A stretch of 64,000 nucleotides of DNA. Source: Rhodococcus sp. HNM0563. GTDB taxonomy: Bacteria; Actinomycetota; Actinomycetes; Mycobacteriales; Mycobacteriaceae. The notes under the pieces are model-generated. The model was not told where the DNA came from, did no database searches, and worked only from the letters and a program-made list of their open reading frames with translations. Within the stretch, counting starts at the first letter, position 1; each line of letters opens with the position of its first letter. The translations under genes were made by a program, and so were the position numbers. Positions 34,386 through 43,282 of this stretch are shown here, piece after piece. The DNA lies in contig NZ_JAASAF010000014.1 in the NCBI RefSeq assembly GCF_012726195.1, positions 27,320 to 91,319 on the forward strand, given 5' to 3'.

Positions 34386-37004
34386 CTACAGCAGACCGGT
34401 CAGCCGAGCGGCTGTGATGGCATCTCCCCTCGACGACACTCCCAGTTTTCCGTACACGCCTCTCAGATGTGTCTTGATGGTGTTGACCGACAGCGCCAGA
34501 GCGTGCGCAATTTCCTGAGTGGTCTGCGGAGAAGGCAGCTGTTTGAGCACGCGCGCTTCGGCGGGCGTGAGAACGACGTTCGTCGAAGCATGGGGCGCGT
34601 CGGGGTGCGTCCGGATGCTCTCGACGAACGGATCCAGCCTGCCGAAGCGGCCACTGTGGGTGTCGAGCAGCGCCACCGCGCCACCGATGGTGAGGAACGG
34701 CCGGATCAGGTGCTCGGGTTCGGCGAGGGTGAGCGCGGTCTCGAGGTCGTCGTACGCCCCGAATTCGTGGTCGGACGCTGCACGGAGGACCGCTCGCAAT
34801 ACATGGGCTTCGACCTCGCAGACCCCATGGTCGAGCCTATGGTCCAGGACGGAATCCAGCAGTTCCCGGGCACGTGCCGAGCGTCCACGAGCATGTTCGA
34901 CAGTTGCAGCAGCAAGGTCGAAGTGGGGGCGCCGCCCCAGAACTCGTGTTGCCTCCTCGATGATCCGCTGGGCCTGATCGAGTTCGTGGACGGCCACGAG
35001 TACTCGGGTGGCGAATGGAATGATCGGCACGGACCTGGCACTCATCCGCGAGTCGGCCAGAGCGGTCAGCACCCCGTCGGCGATGTTGCGAGCAGCTGAG
35101 ACCTTGTCGGTGCTCTGGTGGAAGGCAATGAGTTGCGACATCGCGTAGCTGTCCCACCCTGCGAGAGGCGACGACAGTCCATCGATGCCGACGGACATTC
35201 CGAGTGGCCGATCGATTCCTTCCGGCGGCCTGGTTCCGCGAAGAAAGTGATGGTAGCGGCACATCACTGCGCACCGGTCGGCATCGCCCGACCCCGACAG
35301 ACCGACACTCCGCGCGTACTCGACACCGATGAGGGCGCGCGCACCCATCGCGGACACGTGCCCGCGAGCCCCTTCGTTCAGGGCGAGCAGCATGAGCGCC
35401 TCCAGATGAGGGCGAATGCTGCCGGCGTGCTCGGCCAGGCTGGCGGCGGCGCGGAGGCGATCATTCGTGCCTGGATCACCGCGCATCATTGCGCACTTCG
35501 ACTGCTGGACCGCTACATAGGCCTCGATATCGCGATGGGCCCCGGGTGCTACCGGCGCGGAGACCTCGACGACCTCGTCTCCGAGTGCGCTGCGGATGTC
35601 GATTTCGACGGCGTGATGGAAGCGGTCCAACACTTCTGCGGGGCAGATGGCGGACGAGCGGACGGACGTGGCGTGGAGAAATGCGTCGGCTTCGACCGGG
35701 ACGCCGAGAGCCAGCGCATGCACGCTACGTAGGAGATGGACGAAGGGGTCGTCCGCGATGTCGGTTGGTGCGGAATCCAGGGCCTTCAGAAATGCGGCAC
35801 CGTGCGGTCCGAACACTGCTTTGGGCCCCAGGTCGAGGATGCATTTGGACAGCGCGTAGCGATCTTGCGCGGCGGTGACATATCGGATGGCCTGGACCGG
35901 TTCGTCGGCCCGGGAATACCAACCACCTGCCTTGAGTTCGAGCCTGCGGACCCCGTCACGGCCGAGCGTCCGGTCGAGTTCCGCTTTGAGGTGTGAACGC
36001 ATCAGCGGGTGGTAGCTGTAGATTTCCGATCCGGCGCTTCCGGTGTGCGACATCGGAAAATTTGCGGCGAGGATCTCCGCGAGTATTCGTGCCGCCTCGG
36101 GGCCTGCGAGTTCGGTGGCGAGATCTACATCGAACGAATCGGCAACCGCTGTTCGCATCAGGAACTCGCGTTGCTCCGCGCTGATGGTGTCGAGTAGTTC
36201 TCCTACGAGGAAATCGGATATTGCCGGGTGATCCGATGCGGTGGCCGACTCCAGGACCTCTCTGCTGTCGCCGCGCGCCGACAACAGGAGCGCGATGAAG
36301 CGGACCATGGCGGCCCACCCACCGGTGAGTGCCACGACCGCATCGAGCTCGGCGTCCGTGACCACGACATGGCCCGCCGTGAGCGTACGGCGGGTCTCGT
36401 CGCGGTCGAACGCCAGGACGGCGTCATCGAGCCGTACAAGAGCTCCGGTCAGATCCAGCTGGTGCCACGGTATCGGCGGTGGAAATCTGGAGGTCAGCAC
36501 CACGGTGGCGTGCTCGGGAAGTATCTCGAGAAGATGCGCCAACCCGGACAGCGTCAGCGGATCGTGGACGGCATGAGCGTTGTCGAGGACGAGCACGACC
36601 GGACCACCGATCTCGCCGAGCCACTGCGCGAATATCTCCGCCCGCGTCCTCGGTGCCTGGTCGCCGTGGCAGGGTGGGCAATCGCCGAACGACCGGTGTA
36701 GTTCGTCCCAGAATGCTCGGGGATTGTTGTGTTCCTCGGAGATCGTCGCCCATGCGACCTGTGTCTGCGATGCCGGCAGATGAGAGCAGCGCAGCCATTC
36801 GGTCACGGCCACGGTCTTGCCGGTTCCGGCCATGCCGCACACGAGCACGACACCCCCGCCGAGCGTCCGGGCCCGCTCGAAGTGGGCGCACAGTTGGTGC
36901 CGGTGGACCGGCTCGGTTGCGAGCCGGGGTATCGATCGAACGCCTCGGCCCGCGGCTCCTGTAGAACTGTCGTCGCTGGTTGTGAGCAGCACCGCGGCTC
37001 CCAT
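34386..37004 (-). CDS. Large LuxR-family (MalT/LAL-type) ATP-binding transcriptional regulator
   Basis: 872 residues from the ATG at 37004; an alternative ATG at 37118 would add 38 residues and no clear ribosome-binding site decides. Seen: Walker A GMAGTGKT at 57-64, Walker B VVLVLDNAH, a long helical-repeat middle, and a C-terminal LuxR helix-turn-helix: LTPAEARVLKQL, TTQEIAHALALSVNTIKTHL, YGKLGV. Such STAND regulators sense an inducer and switch on a linked pathway. Neighbours (SulP pseudogene, DUF389, DUF7144) do not identify the inducer. Confidence 0.9.
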   Translation of the reverse strand: MGAAVLLTTSDDSSTGAAGRGVRSIPRLATEPVHRHQLCAHFERARTLGGGVVLVCGMAGTGKTVAVTEWLRCSHLPASQTQVAWATISEEHNNPRAFWDELHRSFGDCPPCHGDQAPRTRAEIFAQWLGEIGGPVVLVLDNAHAVHDPLTLSGLAHLLEILPEHATVVLTSRFPPPIPWHQLDLTGALVRLDDAVLAFDRDETRRTLTAGHVVVTDAELDAVVALTGGWAAMVRFIALLLSARGDSREVLESATASDHPAISDFLVGELLDTISAEQREFLMRTAVADSFDVDLATELAGPEAARILAEILAANFPMSHTGSAGSEIYSYHPLMRSHLKAELDRTLGRDGVRRLELKAGGWYSRADEPVQAIRYVTAAQDRYALSKCILDLGPKAVFGPHGAAFLKALDSAPTDIADDPFVHLLRSVHALALGVPVEADAFLHATSVRSSAICPAEVLDRFHHAVEIDIRSALGDEVVEVSAPVAPGAHRDIEAYVAVQQSKCAMMRGDPGTNDRLRAAASLAEHAGSIRPHLEALMLLALNEGARGHVSAMGARALIGVEYARSVGLSGSGDADRCAVMCRYHHFLRGTRPPEGIDRPLGMSVGIDGLSSPLAGWDSYAMSQLIAFHQSTDKVSAARNIADGVLTALADSRMSARSVPIIPFATRVLVAVHELDQAQRIIEEATRVLGRRPHFDLAAATVEHARGRSARARELLDSVLDHRLDHGVCEVEAHVLRAVLRAASDHEFGAYDDLETALTLAEPEHLIRPFLTIGGAVALLDTHSGRFGRLDPFVESIRTHPDAPHASTNVVLTPAEARVLKQLPSPQTTQEIAHALALSVNTIKTHLRGVYGKLGVSSRGDAITAARLTGLL

Positions 37005-37225
37005 TCGAGAAACTGTCAGATTTCTTCTCCCAGGATCTGTCCCCGCGTCCGAATTTATCGCAGTCGAACCGATCTCGGGGGATGAACGGAATGAGTGCAC
37101 GGTCCAGCAAGGATCCACAACGATGGCATTTCATCCTCGCCGGGTGAGCCGAGAGGAGAGTCGCTCTCACTACGGTGGTGTGTGCCGCCTGACGGTGGGT
37201 GCAGGCCACGAGCCGAGGAGGGACA

Positions 37226-37843
37226 GTGCCGGCGAAGCAAGCCGGTCCGCGGCGTGCCCACACCTGGCGCGATGCCGTGGCCGGACTGGGCGGGGCAATC
37301 TCGTCGATCCCGGACGGGATGGCGTGCGGCTTGCTTGCAGGCGTCAATCCGGTCTACGGCCTCTACGCAAGTTCATCCGGTGCGTTCTTCGGAGGGCTCG
37401 CCACCGCTACCCCCCTGATGGTCGTGACCACGACGAGTGCGGCCGCCCTCGCAACGGGCTCGGCTCTGGAAAGTGTTCCCGCCCAGAACCGCGACGCGGC
37501 GCTGGTCCTCCTGACGATCCTCGGGGGCCTGCTCATGTGGGCAGCAGTGGCACTGCGCGTCGCTCGCTACGCACGCTTCATCTCGCATTCCGTGATGATC
37601 GGTTTGGTTCGACGATGTCGCGCAGGGTCGAGAGACCGGTGGCCTCCCGACAGGCCTTCCGATGCCCGAAATGCCCGAACTTTCGCTGCTGGCCCCCGGA
37701 TTGATCGCGGCGCAGCATCTGTCGTGCTCATCGTGCTGGTTCAAGGCGTCGGCGTCGGTGAATCCGTACCAAAATCTCTGAACGTCGCCCTGCTCGTGCT
37801 GCTCGCGGTAATGCAGTTCGGTAAGGCGCTGAACACTTTGTGA
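37226..37843 (+). pseudogene. Decayed SulP family anion transporter
   Basis: The first 125 codons read as a normal SulP N-terminus: TWRDAVAGLGGAISSIPDGM, NPVYGLYASSSGAFFG, LMVVTTTSAAALATGSAL, ending in FISHSVMIG. The frame then becomes nonsense (VRRCRAGSRDRW), while another frame holds a piece that belongs later in SulP (LPMPEMPELSLLAPGLIAA); the original frame resumes with SVVLIVLVQGVGVGESVP and ends abruptly. Intact SulP proteins are 500-570 residues, against about 205 codons here. So there is at least one internal deletion with frameshifts. GTG start at 37226 behind AGGAGG. Confidence 0.8.
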
Positions 37844-37873
37844 TTTCGTCATCCGATAGAGCGGGGATCGGCC

Positions 37874-38839
37874 ATGAACGTACTGGTTCCGGACAGTCAG
37901 CGACGGACGCTCGACGAACTCGTCGATCGCCTCGATCTCAGCGCGGGAGAGTCTGCATCGAAACGCTCGGCATTCTGGATCATGCTGACGTTGTCCGCGG
38001 TGATCGCCGCATCGGGTGTGGCGGGCGATTCGACCGCCACGGTGATCGGCGCCATGATCGTCGCGCCGTTGTCGGTCCCCATTCTCGGTGTCGGACTGGG
38101 GATTGCGACCGCGCGGGGACGATTGATCGTCCGCAGTCTGCTCCTCGTACTCTTGGGAATCGTTCTGGTGGTGGCGATCGGATTCGTCGTCTCGCAGTTG
38201 CTGCCCAATCCGACGAACGTACTGTCGAATTCTCAGGTGGTCGGCCGTACGTCTCCGAAGCTGATGGATCTCACCGCCGCGCTGGCAACCGGGTTGGTCG
38301 GCGTCATCGCCATCACCCGGCGCGACGTCGGAGACGTGCTTCCCGGTGTGGCCATAGCGATCTCGCTGGTACCGCCGCTCGTCGTGGTCGGCGTGTGTCT
38401 CGGCTCGGGCGCGCCGGGGCTCGCGCTCGGTGCGTTCGTGCTCTTCGCCTCGAACATGGTGGCGATGATCGTGACGGCGACGGTGGTGCTCGTCGTCGTG
38501 GGATATGCACGCGAGGCCGGGGCCGGCGAAGCAAGACGAGGCTGGGCCTATGCAGTTTTGGCCGCAGGCTTGATCACCGTGGCGGTTCCGATGGTGGTGA
38601 ACTCGTTGTCGTCGCTGTGGGCCGGTCAGATCGCCGATGCCGCACGGATCTGGCTCGGCGACGAGTCCGTTTCGCAGGTCACCGACGTGTCGTTGCAGCA
38701 ACGGACGGCGCTGGTCCATGTCCTGTCGCCCGAGAAACTTCCCCCGGTGGACGAACTCCAGTCGGCGGTGGACGACCTCGTACCGTGGCACCCGGAGGTC
38801 GTGATCGTGCACACCTACGGCGGCCGTTTCAGCGAGTGA
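37874..38839 (+). CDS. DUF389 family membrane protein
   Basis: 321 residues. Six or more helices with the DUF389/TIGR00341 signature: FWIMLTLSAVIAASGVAGDS, ATVIGAMIVAPLSVPILGVG, and later DVLPGVAIAISLVPPLVVVG. The C-terminal 80 residues form a soluble region. It is unknown whether these proteins transport anything. It lies 30 bp after the SulP pseudogene, so both may once have formed one transport unit. Confidence 0.87.
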   Translation: MNVLVPDSQRRTLDELVDRLDLSAGESASKRSAFWIMLTLSAVIAASGVAGDSTATVIGAMIVAPLSVPILGVGLGIATARGRLIVRSLLLVLLGIVLVVAIGFVVSQLLPNPTNVLSNSQVVGRTSPKLMDLTAALATGLVGVIAITRRDVGDVLPGVAIAISLVPPLVVVGVCLGSGAPGLALGAFVLFASNMVAMIVTATVVLVVVGYAREAGAGEARRGWAYAVLAAGLITVAVPMVVNSLSSLWAGQIADAARIWLGDESVSQVTDVSLQQRTALVHVLSPEKLPPVDELQSAVDDLVPWHPEVVIVHTYGGRFSE

Positions 38840-38844
38840 CGAGG

Positions 38845-38886
38845 CGGGCCGGGGAGGGACGCTCAGCGCGTGCCCTCCCCGGCCCG
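38845..38886. terminator. Bidirectional hairpin terminator
   Basis: A perfect 14-bp stem CGGGCCGGGGAGGG with a 14-nt loop in the 66-bp gap between the convergent DUF389 and metY genes. It is GC-rich with no T-run. Confidence 0.78.
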
Positions 38887-38905
38887 TGTGCACGAGTCTG
38901 CCGGA

Positions 38906-40219
38906 TCAGCTTCCGGCGGCCTCGAGACCGACGGTGATGTCGGCGAGGATGTCGTCGATGTGCTCGATACCGACGGCGAGGCGGACGAGTCCGGGAGTGA
39001 CGCCGGCTGCCAGCTGTTCCTCGGCGGACAACTGCGAGTGTGTGGTGGACGCCGGATGGATCACCAGTGAGCGCACGTCGCCGATGTTGGCCACGTGGCT
39101 GTGCAGGGTCAGCGCGTTGACGAACTTCTTACCGGCGTCGATGCCGCCTGCGAGTTCGAACACCACGATCGCGCCGGCACCCTTGGGAGCCACTTGCTGT
39201 GCGCGATCGTACCAGGGCGACGACTTCAGGCCGGGATAGGCGACAGAGCTGACCTCGGAACGCTGCTCCAGGAACTCCGCGACCTTCTGCGTGTTGGCGA
39301 CGTGGCGCTCCATGCGCAGGCTCAGGGTTTCGAGCCCCTGCGAGATGAGGAAGGCATTGAACGGTGACACCGCCGAGCCGAGGTCGCGCAGGAGCTGGAC
39401 ACGCGCCTTGAGGGCGAACGCGGGTGCGCCGAGATCGGCGTAGACCACACCGTGGTAGCTGGGGTCGGGAGTGGTGAATCCCTCGTGGCGACCCTGTGTC
39501 CAGTCGAACGTGCCACCGTCGACGATGACGCCGGCGATTGCCGTGCCGTGTCCGCCGAGGTACTTGGTGGCCGAGTGGACGACGATGTCGGCGCCGTGCT
39601 CGAGCGGGCGGATCAGGTACGGAGTGGCGACCGTGTTGTCGACGATCAGCGGCAGGCCGCTGTCATGCGCGACACCGGAGACGCCGCGGATGTCGAGGAT
39701 GTGGTTCTTCGGGTTGGCGATGGTCTCGGCGAAGAACGCCCGGGTGTTGGGGCGGATGGCTGCACGCCACTGCTCGAGATCGTCGGGATCCTCGACGAAG
39801 GTGGTCTCGATGCCGAGTTTGGTGAGCGTGTAGTGCAGCAGGTTGTACGTGCCGCCGTACAGGTAGGGGCTCGCGACGATATGGTCGCCGGCCTGGGCGA
39901 CGTTGAGGATCGCGAAGGTTTCGGCGGCCTGACCGGAGGAGAGCAGGAGCGCAGCGACGCCGCCTTCGAGCGCGGCGATGCGCTGTTCGACCGCATCCTG
40001 GGTGGGATTCATGATGCGGGTGTAGATGTTGCCGGTCTCGGCGAGGCCGAACAGCGCGGCAGCGTGGTCGGTGCTGTCGAAGGTGTAGCTCGTGGTCTGG
40101 TAGATCGGAAGCGCCCGGGCTTTGGTGTCGCCGCCTGCGGGCTGTCCTACGTGGATCTGCTTCGTCTCGAAGTTCCAGTCGGCGGCCGGATCGACAGCGT
40201 CGGGCGTGGTGTCACTCAT
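38906..40219 (-). CDS. metY: O-acetylhomoserine sulfhydrylase / aminocarboxypropyltransferase
   Basis: 437 residues, PLP-dependent gamma-family enzyme that makes homocysteine from O-acetylhomoserine and sulfide. Seen: the N-terminal WNFETKQIHVGQPAGGDTKAR and PIYQTTSYTFDS, NIYTRIMNPTQDAVEQRIAAL, the PLP-binding lysine in VVHSATKYLGGHGTAIAG, and the C-terminal SLVIHPASTTHSQL. Length and motifs fit MetY rather than the shorter cystathionine enzymes. The start at 40219 has CGGAG upstream. No SAM riboswitch was recognised in its leader. It fits the sulfur-assimilation theme of the region. Confidence 0.93.
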   Translation of the reverse strand: MSDTTPDAVDPAADWNFETKQIHVGQPAGGDTKARALPIYQTTSYTFDSTDHAAALFGLAETGNIYTRIMNPTQDAVEQRIAALEGGVAALLLSSGQAAETFAILNVAQAGDHIVASPYLYGGTYNLLHYTLTKLGIETTFVEDPDDLEQWRAAIRPNTRAFFAETIANPKNHILDIRGVSGVAHDSGLPLIVDNTVATPYLIRPLEHGADIVVHSATKYLGGHGTAIAGVIVDGGTFDWTQGRHEGFTTPDPSYHGVVYADLGAPAFALKARVQLLRDLGSAVSPFNAFLISQGLETLSLRMERHVANTQKVAEFLEQRSEVSSVAYPGLKSSPWYDRAQQVAPKGAGAIVVFELAGGIDAGKKFVNALTLHSHVANIGDVRSLVIHPASTTHSQLSAEEQLAAGVTPGLVRLAVGIEHIDDILADITVGLEAAGS

Positions 40220-40650
40220 GGGTTTCGGGCTCCGGTTTTCTCGGGTGGTTCTGAGGACTCGTGATGTCAGATGATGTGCCGACCTTGCGGTCCGCGACCC
40301 AGCGCAGCGATCTTCGAGCCGGCCGGGTCGTGGACCGGAGGGTGTGGGTGCGGGCGGTCAGCGGGCCTGGCACCCGCAGATACACAGTTTTCGGGCATGG
40401 ACATGCGCCGACGGATGTCCCGGCGACTGTTCGTACGTCCTGCTCACGGTCGTGACGATAGTCGTAATCGATGACCTCTACCAGTGCGCACGCAAATACC
40501 TGCGACGCGCCGATGTTTTTGCATCCGTAGCGCACATACAATCTGTGTGCTCTACTTCTCGTCAGGGGGGCGATCCTTGCGTCTGTCGTGCAGTAACCAA
40601 TTTCAGTTCTGCTCGTGTTCCGCACCCCACCACTAGCAATGGAGGGCACG
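40220..40650. other. Divergent intergenic region between metY and the IclR gene
   Basis: 431 bp holding both promoters. I see a palindrome at 40532-40550 and AT-richer sequence around it, but no gene I can support and no recognisable riboswitch. A 187-codon frame crosses the region on the minus strand, but it has no family-like sequence and runs through the IclR start. Confidence 0.6.
40532..40550. promoter_or_regulatory. Palindromic candidate operator upstream of the IclR-family gene
   Basis: GCACATACAATCTGTGTGC has 5-bp inverted arms GCACA and TGTGC around a 9-bp centre, with the opposing CACA/TGTG pattern extending inward. It sits about 100 bp upstream of the IclR start, where autoregulators often bind. 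Confidence 0.4.
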
Positions 40651-41463
40651 TTGACTGTCATCGATTCGGAGTTCGCGCAGGCCGACGCAACGATGCTGCG
40701 CACCCCACCACCCTCGATGGTCGAGCGGATGACACGCATCCTGGAGACCTTCGACGCAAGCATTGCGCGGCTCACCCTCGAAGAGGTGACGTTCCGATCA
40801 GGGCTTCCCCGATCGACCGTGCACCGAATCCTCGAACAACTCGTCCGCCTCGACTGGCTCGAACACAGTGCACTCGGCTACGGGCTCGGATCCCGCGCAC
40901 TCGGCCTCGGCGGCGACATCGACCGCGACCGGCTCCGTGAATGCGCGGCACCACACCTCCACGAACTGGCGATGCAAACCGGTGGTGTCGTGCATCTCGA
41001 CGTTCTGGACGGAGGACAGGCGTACTGCCTCGACAAGGTCGGTGGCGCAGGCGCTGCCAGGCTGCCGACACGGGTGGGTGGCCGTACGGCGGCGTATGCA
41101 ACATCGGGCGGCAAGGCCATGCTCGCGACGCTCGACCCGGAACAGGTCGACAGCCTGTACCCCTCCCGACTGGCCGCGGCCACGCACCACACGATCACCG
41201 ACCGGGTGATCCTCCATCAGGAGCTGAATCGGGTCCGTAAGCGCCATGGCATTGCGTTCGACCGCGAAGAATCGATCGTCGGAATCGGTAGCGTCGGCGC
41301 GCCCCTGCGCGGCACCGGCGGAATCGTCGCGAGTGTGTCGCTGGCCGGTGGCGTGCGCGCGATACAGCTCGAATGGATGGCACCGCTGGTCGCCGACTTC
41401 GCCCGGAAGATCTCCAGTGCGCTCGCGTGCGGCGGCGAGGATCAGCGGACCAGGTGGGCGTAG
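40651..41463 (+). CDS. IclR family transcriptional regulator
   Basis: 270 residues from the TTG at 40651, which has GGAGGG 4 bp upstream; an ATG at 40639 would add four residues. N-terminal winged helix with LTLEEVTFRSGLPRSTVHRIL and LEQLVRLDWLEH; effector domain from about residue 100 with AYATSGGKAMLATL and DREESIVGIGSVGAPLRG, the typical IclR ligand-binding loop. It lies divergent from metY and convergent with the tetR gene, overlapping it by 22 bp. The target operon is likely nearby but not proven. Confidence 0.9.
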   Translation: MTVIDSEFAQADATMLRTPPPSMVERMTRILETFDASIARLTLEEVTFRSGLPRSTVHRILEQLVRLDWLEHSALGYGLGSRALGLGGDIDRDRLRECAAPHLHELAMQTGGVVHLDVLDGGQAYCLDKVGGAGAARLPTRVGGRTAAYATSGGKAMLATLDPEQVDSLYPSRLAAATHHTITDRVILHQELNRVRKRHGIAFDREESIVGIGSVGAPLRGTGGIVASVSLAGGVRAIQLEWMAPLVADFARKISSALACGGEDQRTRWA

Positions 41464-42104
41464 GAGTCGCGGCGTTCGGCAGGCAGAATCGTGTTGAGCA
41501 CGAAACGGATCTGCAGGCGGATGTACTCGTCCAACGAGTAGAGAGCACCGAAGTGCCAATGCTTGAGCGCCCATCCGTGCGCAAGAAGCAGTAGGTCGAA
41601 CACCATGAGGTCGACGTCGACGTCGTTCAGCAGGCCTGCGGCAATGCCGTCTTCGAGAACGTCGCGCAGTGGCGCCGACGTCGACACCTCGAGCTCTTTG
41701 ATGCGGTCGCGTCCCGCACGGTCGAGCGTGCGGCTCTCCCGGTAGGTCAGCGTCACGGCATCGATGTTCTCGTCGACGATCTCGATGTACCGCCGTATGC
41801 CAGCGACGAGCCGCTCGACAGGGTCGGCGCCCGCGGTTTCCATTGCGGGAACCAGCTGGTCACGGAACGACTCCAGGATGCTGATGATCGTCGCGAGGAG
41901 GACGTCCTCCTTGCCCCCGAAATATTTGTAGATCAGGCCGACACTGACGCCCGCTTCGTCGGCGAGCGCCTGCATCGACATCTGGTGGAACCCGGTCCGC
42001 TGCATGACCGTCGCGGCGGCGCGAAGGACCTGACGCCGCCGCGAATCCGTCCGTACCGCCCGCACCGCGTCGTCGACGGACAGTTCGTCCTGGTCGCTGG
42101 TCAT
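41442..42104 (-). CDS. TetR family transcriptional regulator
   Basis: 220 residues, preceded by AGGAGC. N-terminal helix-turn-helix MQALADEAGVSVGLIYKYFG in residues about 40-65, then a helical ligand-binding region. It is the last gene of the badI-badH-ligase-dehydrogenase operon (29 bp after the dehydrogenase), a common arrangement for repressors of catabolic operons, often with a CoA-thioester inducer. Its 3' end overlaps the convergent iclR gene by 22 bp. Confidence 0.9.
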   Translation of the reverse strand: MTSDQDELSVDDAVRAVRTDSRRRQVLRAAATVMQRTGFHQMSMQALADEAGVSVGLIYKYFGGKEDVLLATIISILESFRDQLVPAMETAGADPVERLVAGIRRYIEIVDENIDAVTLTYRESRTLDRAGRDRIKELEVSTSAPLRDVLEDGIAAGLLNDVDVDLMVFDLLLLAHGWALKHWHFGALYSLDEYIRLQIRFVLNTILPAERRDSYAHLVR

Positions 42105-42133
42105 GTCTTGCTCCTGTCGCGCCGCCGTTCTCG

Positions 42134-43282
42134 TCAGATCCCGAGATCCTTGGCGATGATCGTCTTCATGATCTCGGTGGTACCGCCGTAGATCGTCTGG
42201 ATGCGGGCATCGACGAATGCCCGCGACACGGCGTACTCACGCATGTAACCGTAGCCGCCGTGCAATTGGAGGCATCGGTCGGCGACACGCACCTGCAGTT
42301 CGGTGGTCCACCACTTGAGCCGTGCGGCGCGGGCGGCAGTGAGCCTGCCGTCGACGTGCTCGGCGACGCAGTCGTCGAGGAATGTGCGGGCGATATCGAG
42401 TTCGGTGGACAGTTCGGCCAGCACGAACTGGGTGTTCTGGAAGCCGGACACCGGTTTACCGAAGGCCTTGCGTTCCCGCACGTAGGCGAGCGTCGTCTCG
42501 AAGACACCTTCGGCTGCGGCGACCGCGCCCACTGCGAGCGACAAGCGCTCCTGAGGCAGATTGTGCACGAGTTGATAGAAGCCCTGCCCCTCGTCGCCCA
42601 GGCGGTTCGCGACGGGCACACGCATATCGGTGAACATCAGCTCACTTGTGTCCTGTGCGTGCAGGCCGATCTTCTCCAGGTTGCGGCCACGCGAGAAGCC
42701 GGGGGTGTCGGCCTCGACCACCAGCAACGTCAGTCCTTTGTGCGGGTCGGCGGAGGTGCGGGTCGCGACGACGAACAGGTCACCGTTCTGGCCGTTGGAG
42801 ATGAACGTCTTCGATCCGTTGACGATGTAGTGGTCGCCGTCGCGTACCGCCGACGTGCGGATACCCGTCAGGTCGCTACCCGTTCCGGGTTCGGTCATCG
42901 CGATGCCGAGGACCGTCTCGCCGCTGACGACGCCGGGCAGCCACCGTGCCTTCTGCTCGGCGGTGGTCATGTCGGTGAGATAGGGCAGTACCACGTCGTT
43001 CTGCAGTGAGAACGCGATACCGGCGGAGGCGTGACCGGCCCGGTTGACCTCGTCGATCAGGATGGCGTTGTAGCGGAAGTCGTCGACGCCCGGGCCGCCA
43101 TACTCGTCGGGGACGCAGAAGCCGAGCAGCCCGAGTTTGCCTGCCTCGGTGAACAGGGAGCGATCGAGGCGGCCGGTGTGCTCCCAGTCCTCGTGGACGG
43201 GCGTGATCTTCTCGCGTACGAAATCTCGTGCGACCTCGCGGAACTGGAGATGCTCGGAGTCGTGGATCAGGGCGCTGTTCAT
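42134..43282 (-). CDS. Acyl-CoA dehydrogenase (LCAD-like)
   Basis: 382 residues, FAD-dependent alpha,beta-dehydrogenation of an acyl-CoA. Seen: AMTEPGTGSDLTGIRTSA (FAD/substrate loop), GSKTFISNGQNGDLFVV, RERKAFGKPVSGFQNTQF, LQLHGGYGYMREY and IYGGTTEIMKTIIAKDLG. The residue after IY is Gly, so the base is not at the MCAD position; Glu245 in LPQERL is the likely catalytic base, as in LCAD. The start overlaps the ligase stop by 4 bp. In a cyclohexanecarboxylate-type pathway it could play the AliB role, but this is inferred. Confidence 0.92.
   Translation of the reverse strand: MNSALIHDSEHLQFREVARDFVREKITPVHEDWEHTGRLDRSLFTEAGKLGLLGFCVPDEYGGPGVDDFRYNAILIDEVNRAGHASAGIAFSLQNDVVLPYLTDMTTAEQKARWLPGVVSGETVLGIAMTEPGTGSDLTGIRTSAVRDGDHYIVNGSKTFISNGQNGDLFVVATRTSADPHKGLTLLVVEADTPGFSRGRNLEKIGLHAQDTSELMFTDMRVPVANRLGDEGQGFYQLVHNLPQERLSLAVGAVAAAEGVFETTLAYVRERKAFGKPVSGFQNTQFVLAELSTELDIARTFLDDCVAEHVDGRLTAARAARLKWWTTELQVRVADRCLQLHGGYGYMREYAVSRAFVDARIQTIYGGTTEIMKTIIAKDLGI

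Noticed and set aside
36817..37704. Plus-strand frame linking the LuxR gene and the SulP remnant
   Set aside because: It is antisense to the regulator; only the separate frame from 37226 carries SulP motifs.
40220..40480. SAM riboswitch upstream of metY
   Set aside because: Such switches are common before metY-type genes in actinobacteria, but I could not match the conserved SAM-IV or SAM-II core here.
40212..40775. 187-codon minus-strand frame across the metY-iclR gap
   Set aside because: Its sequence has no domain features and covers the IclR start; it is probably open by chance.
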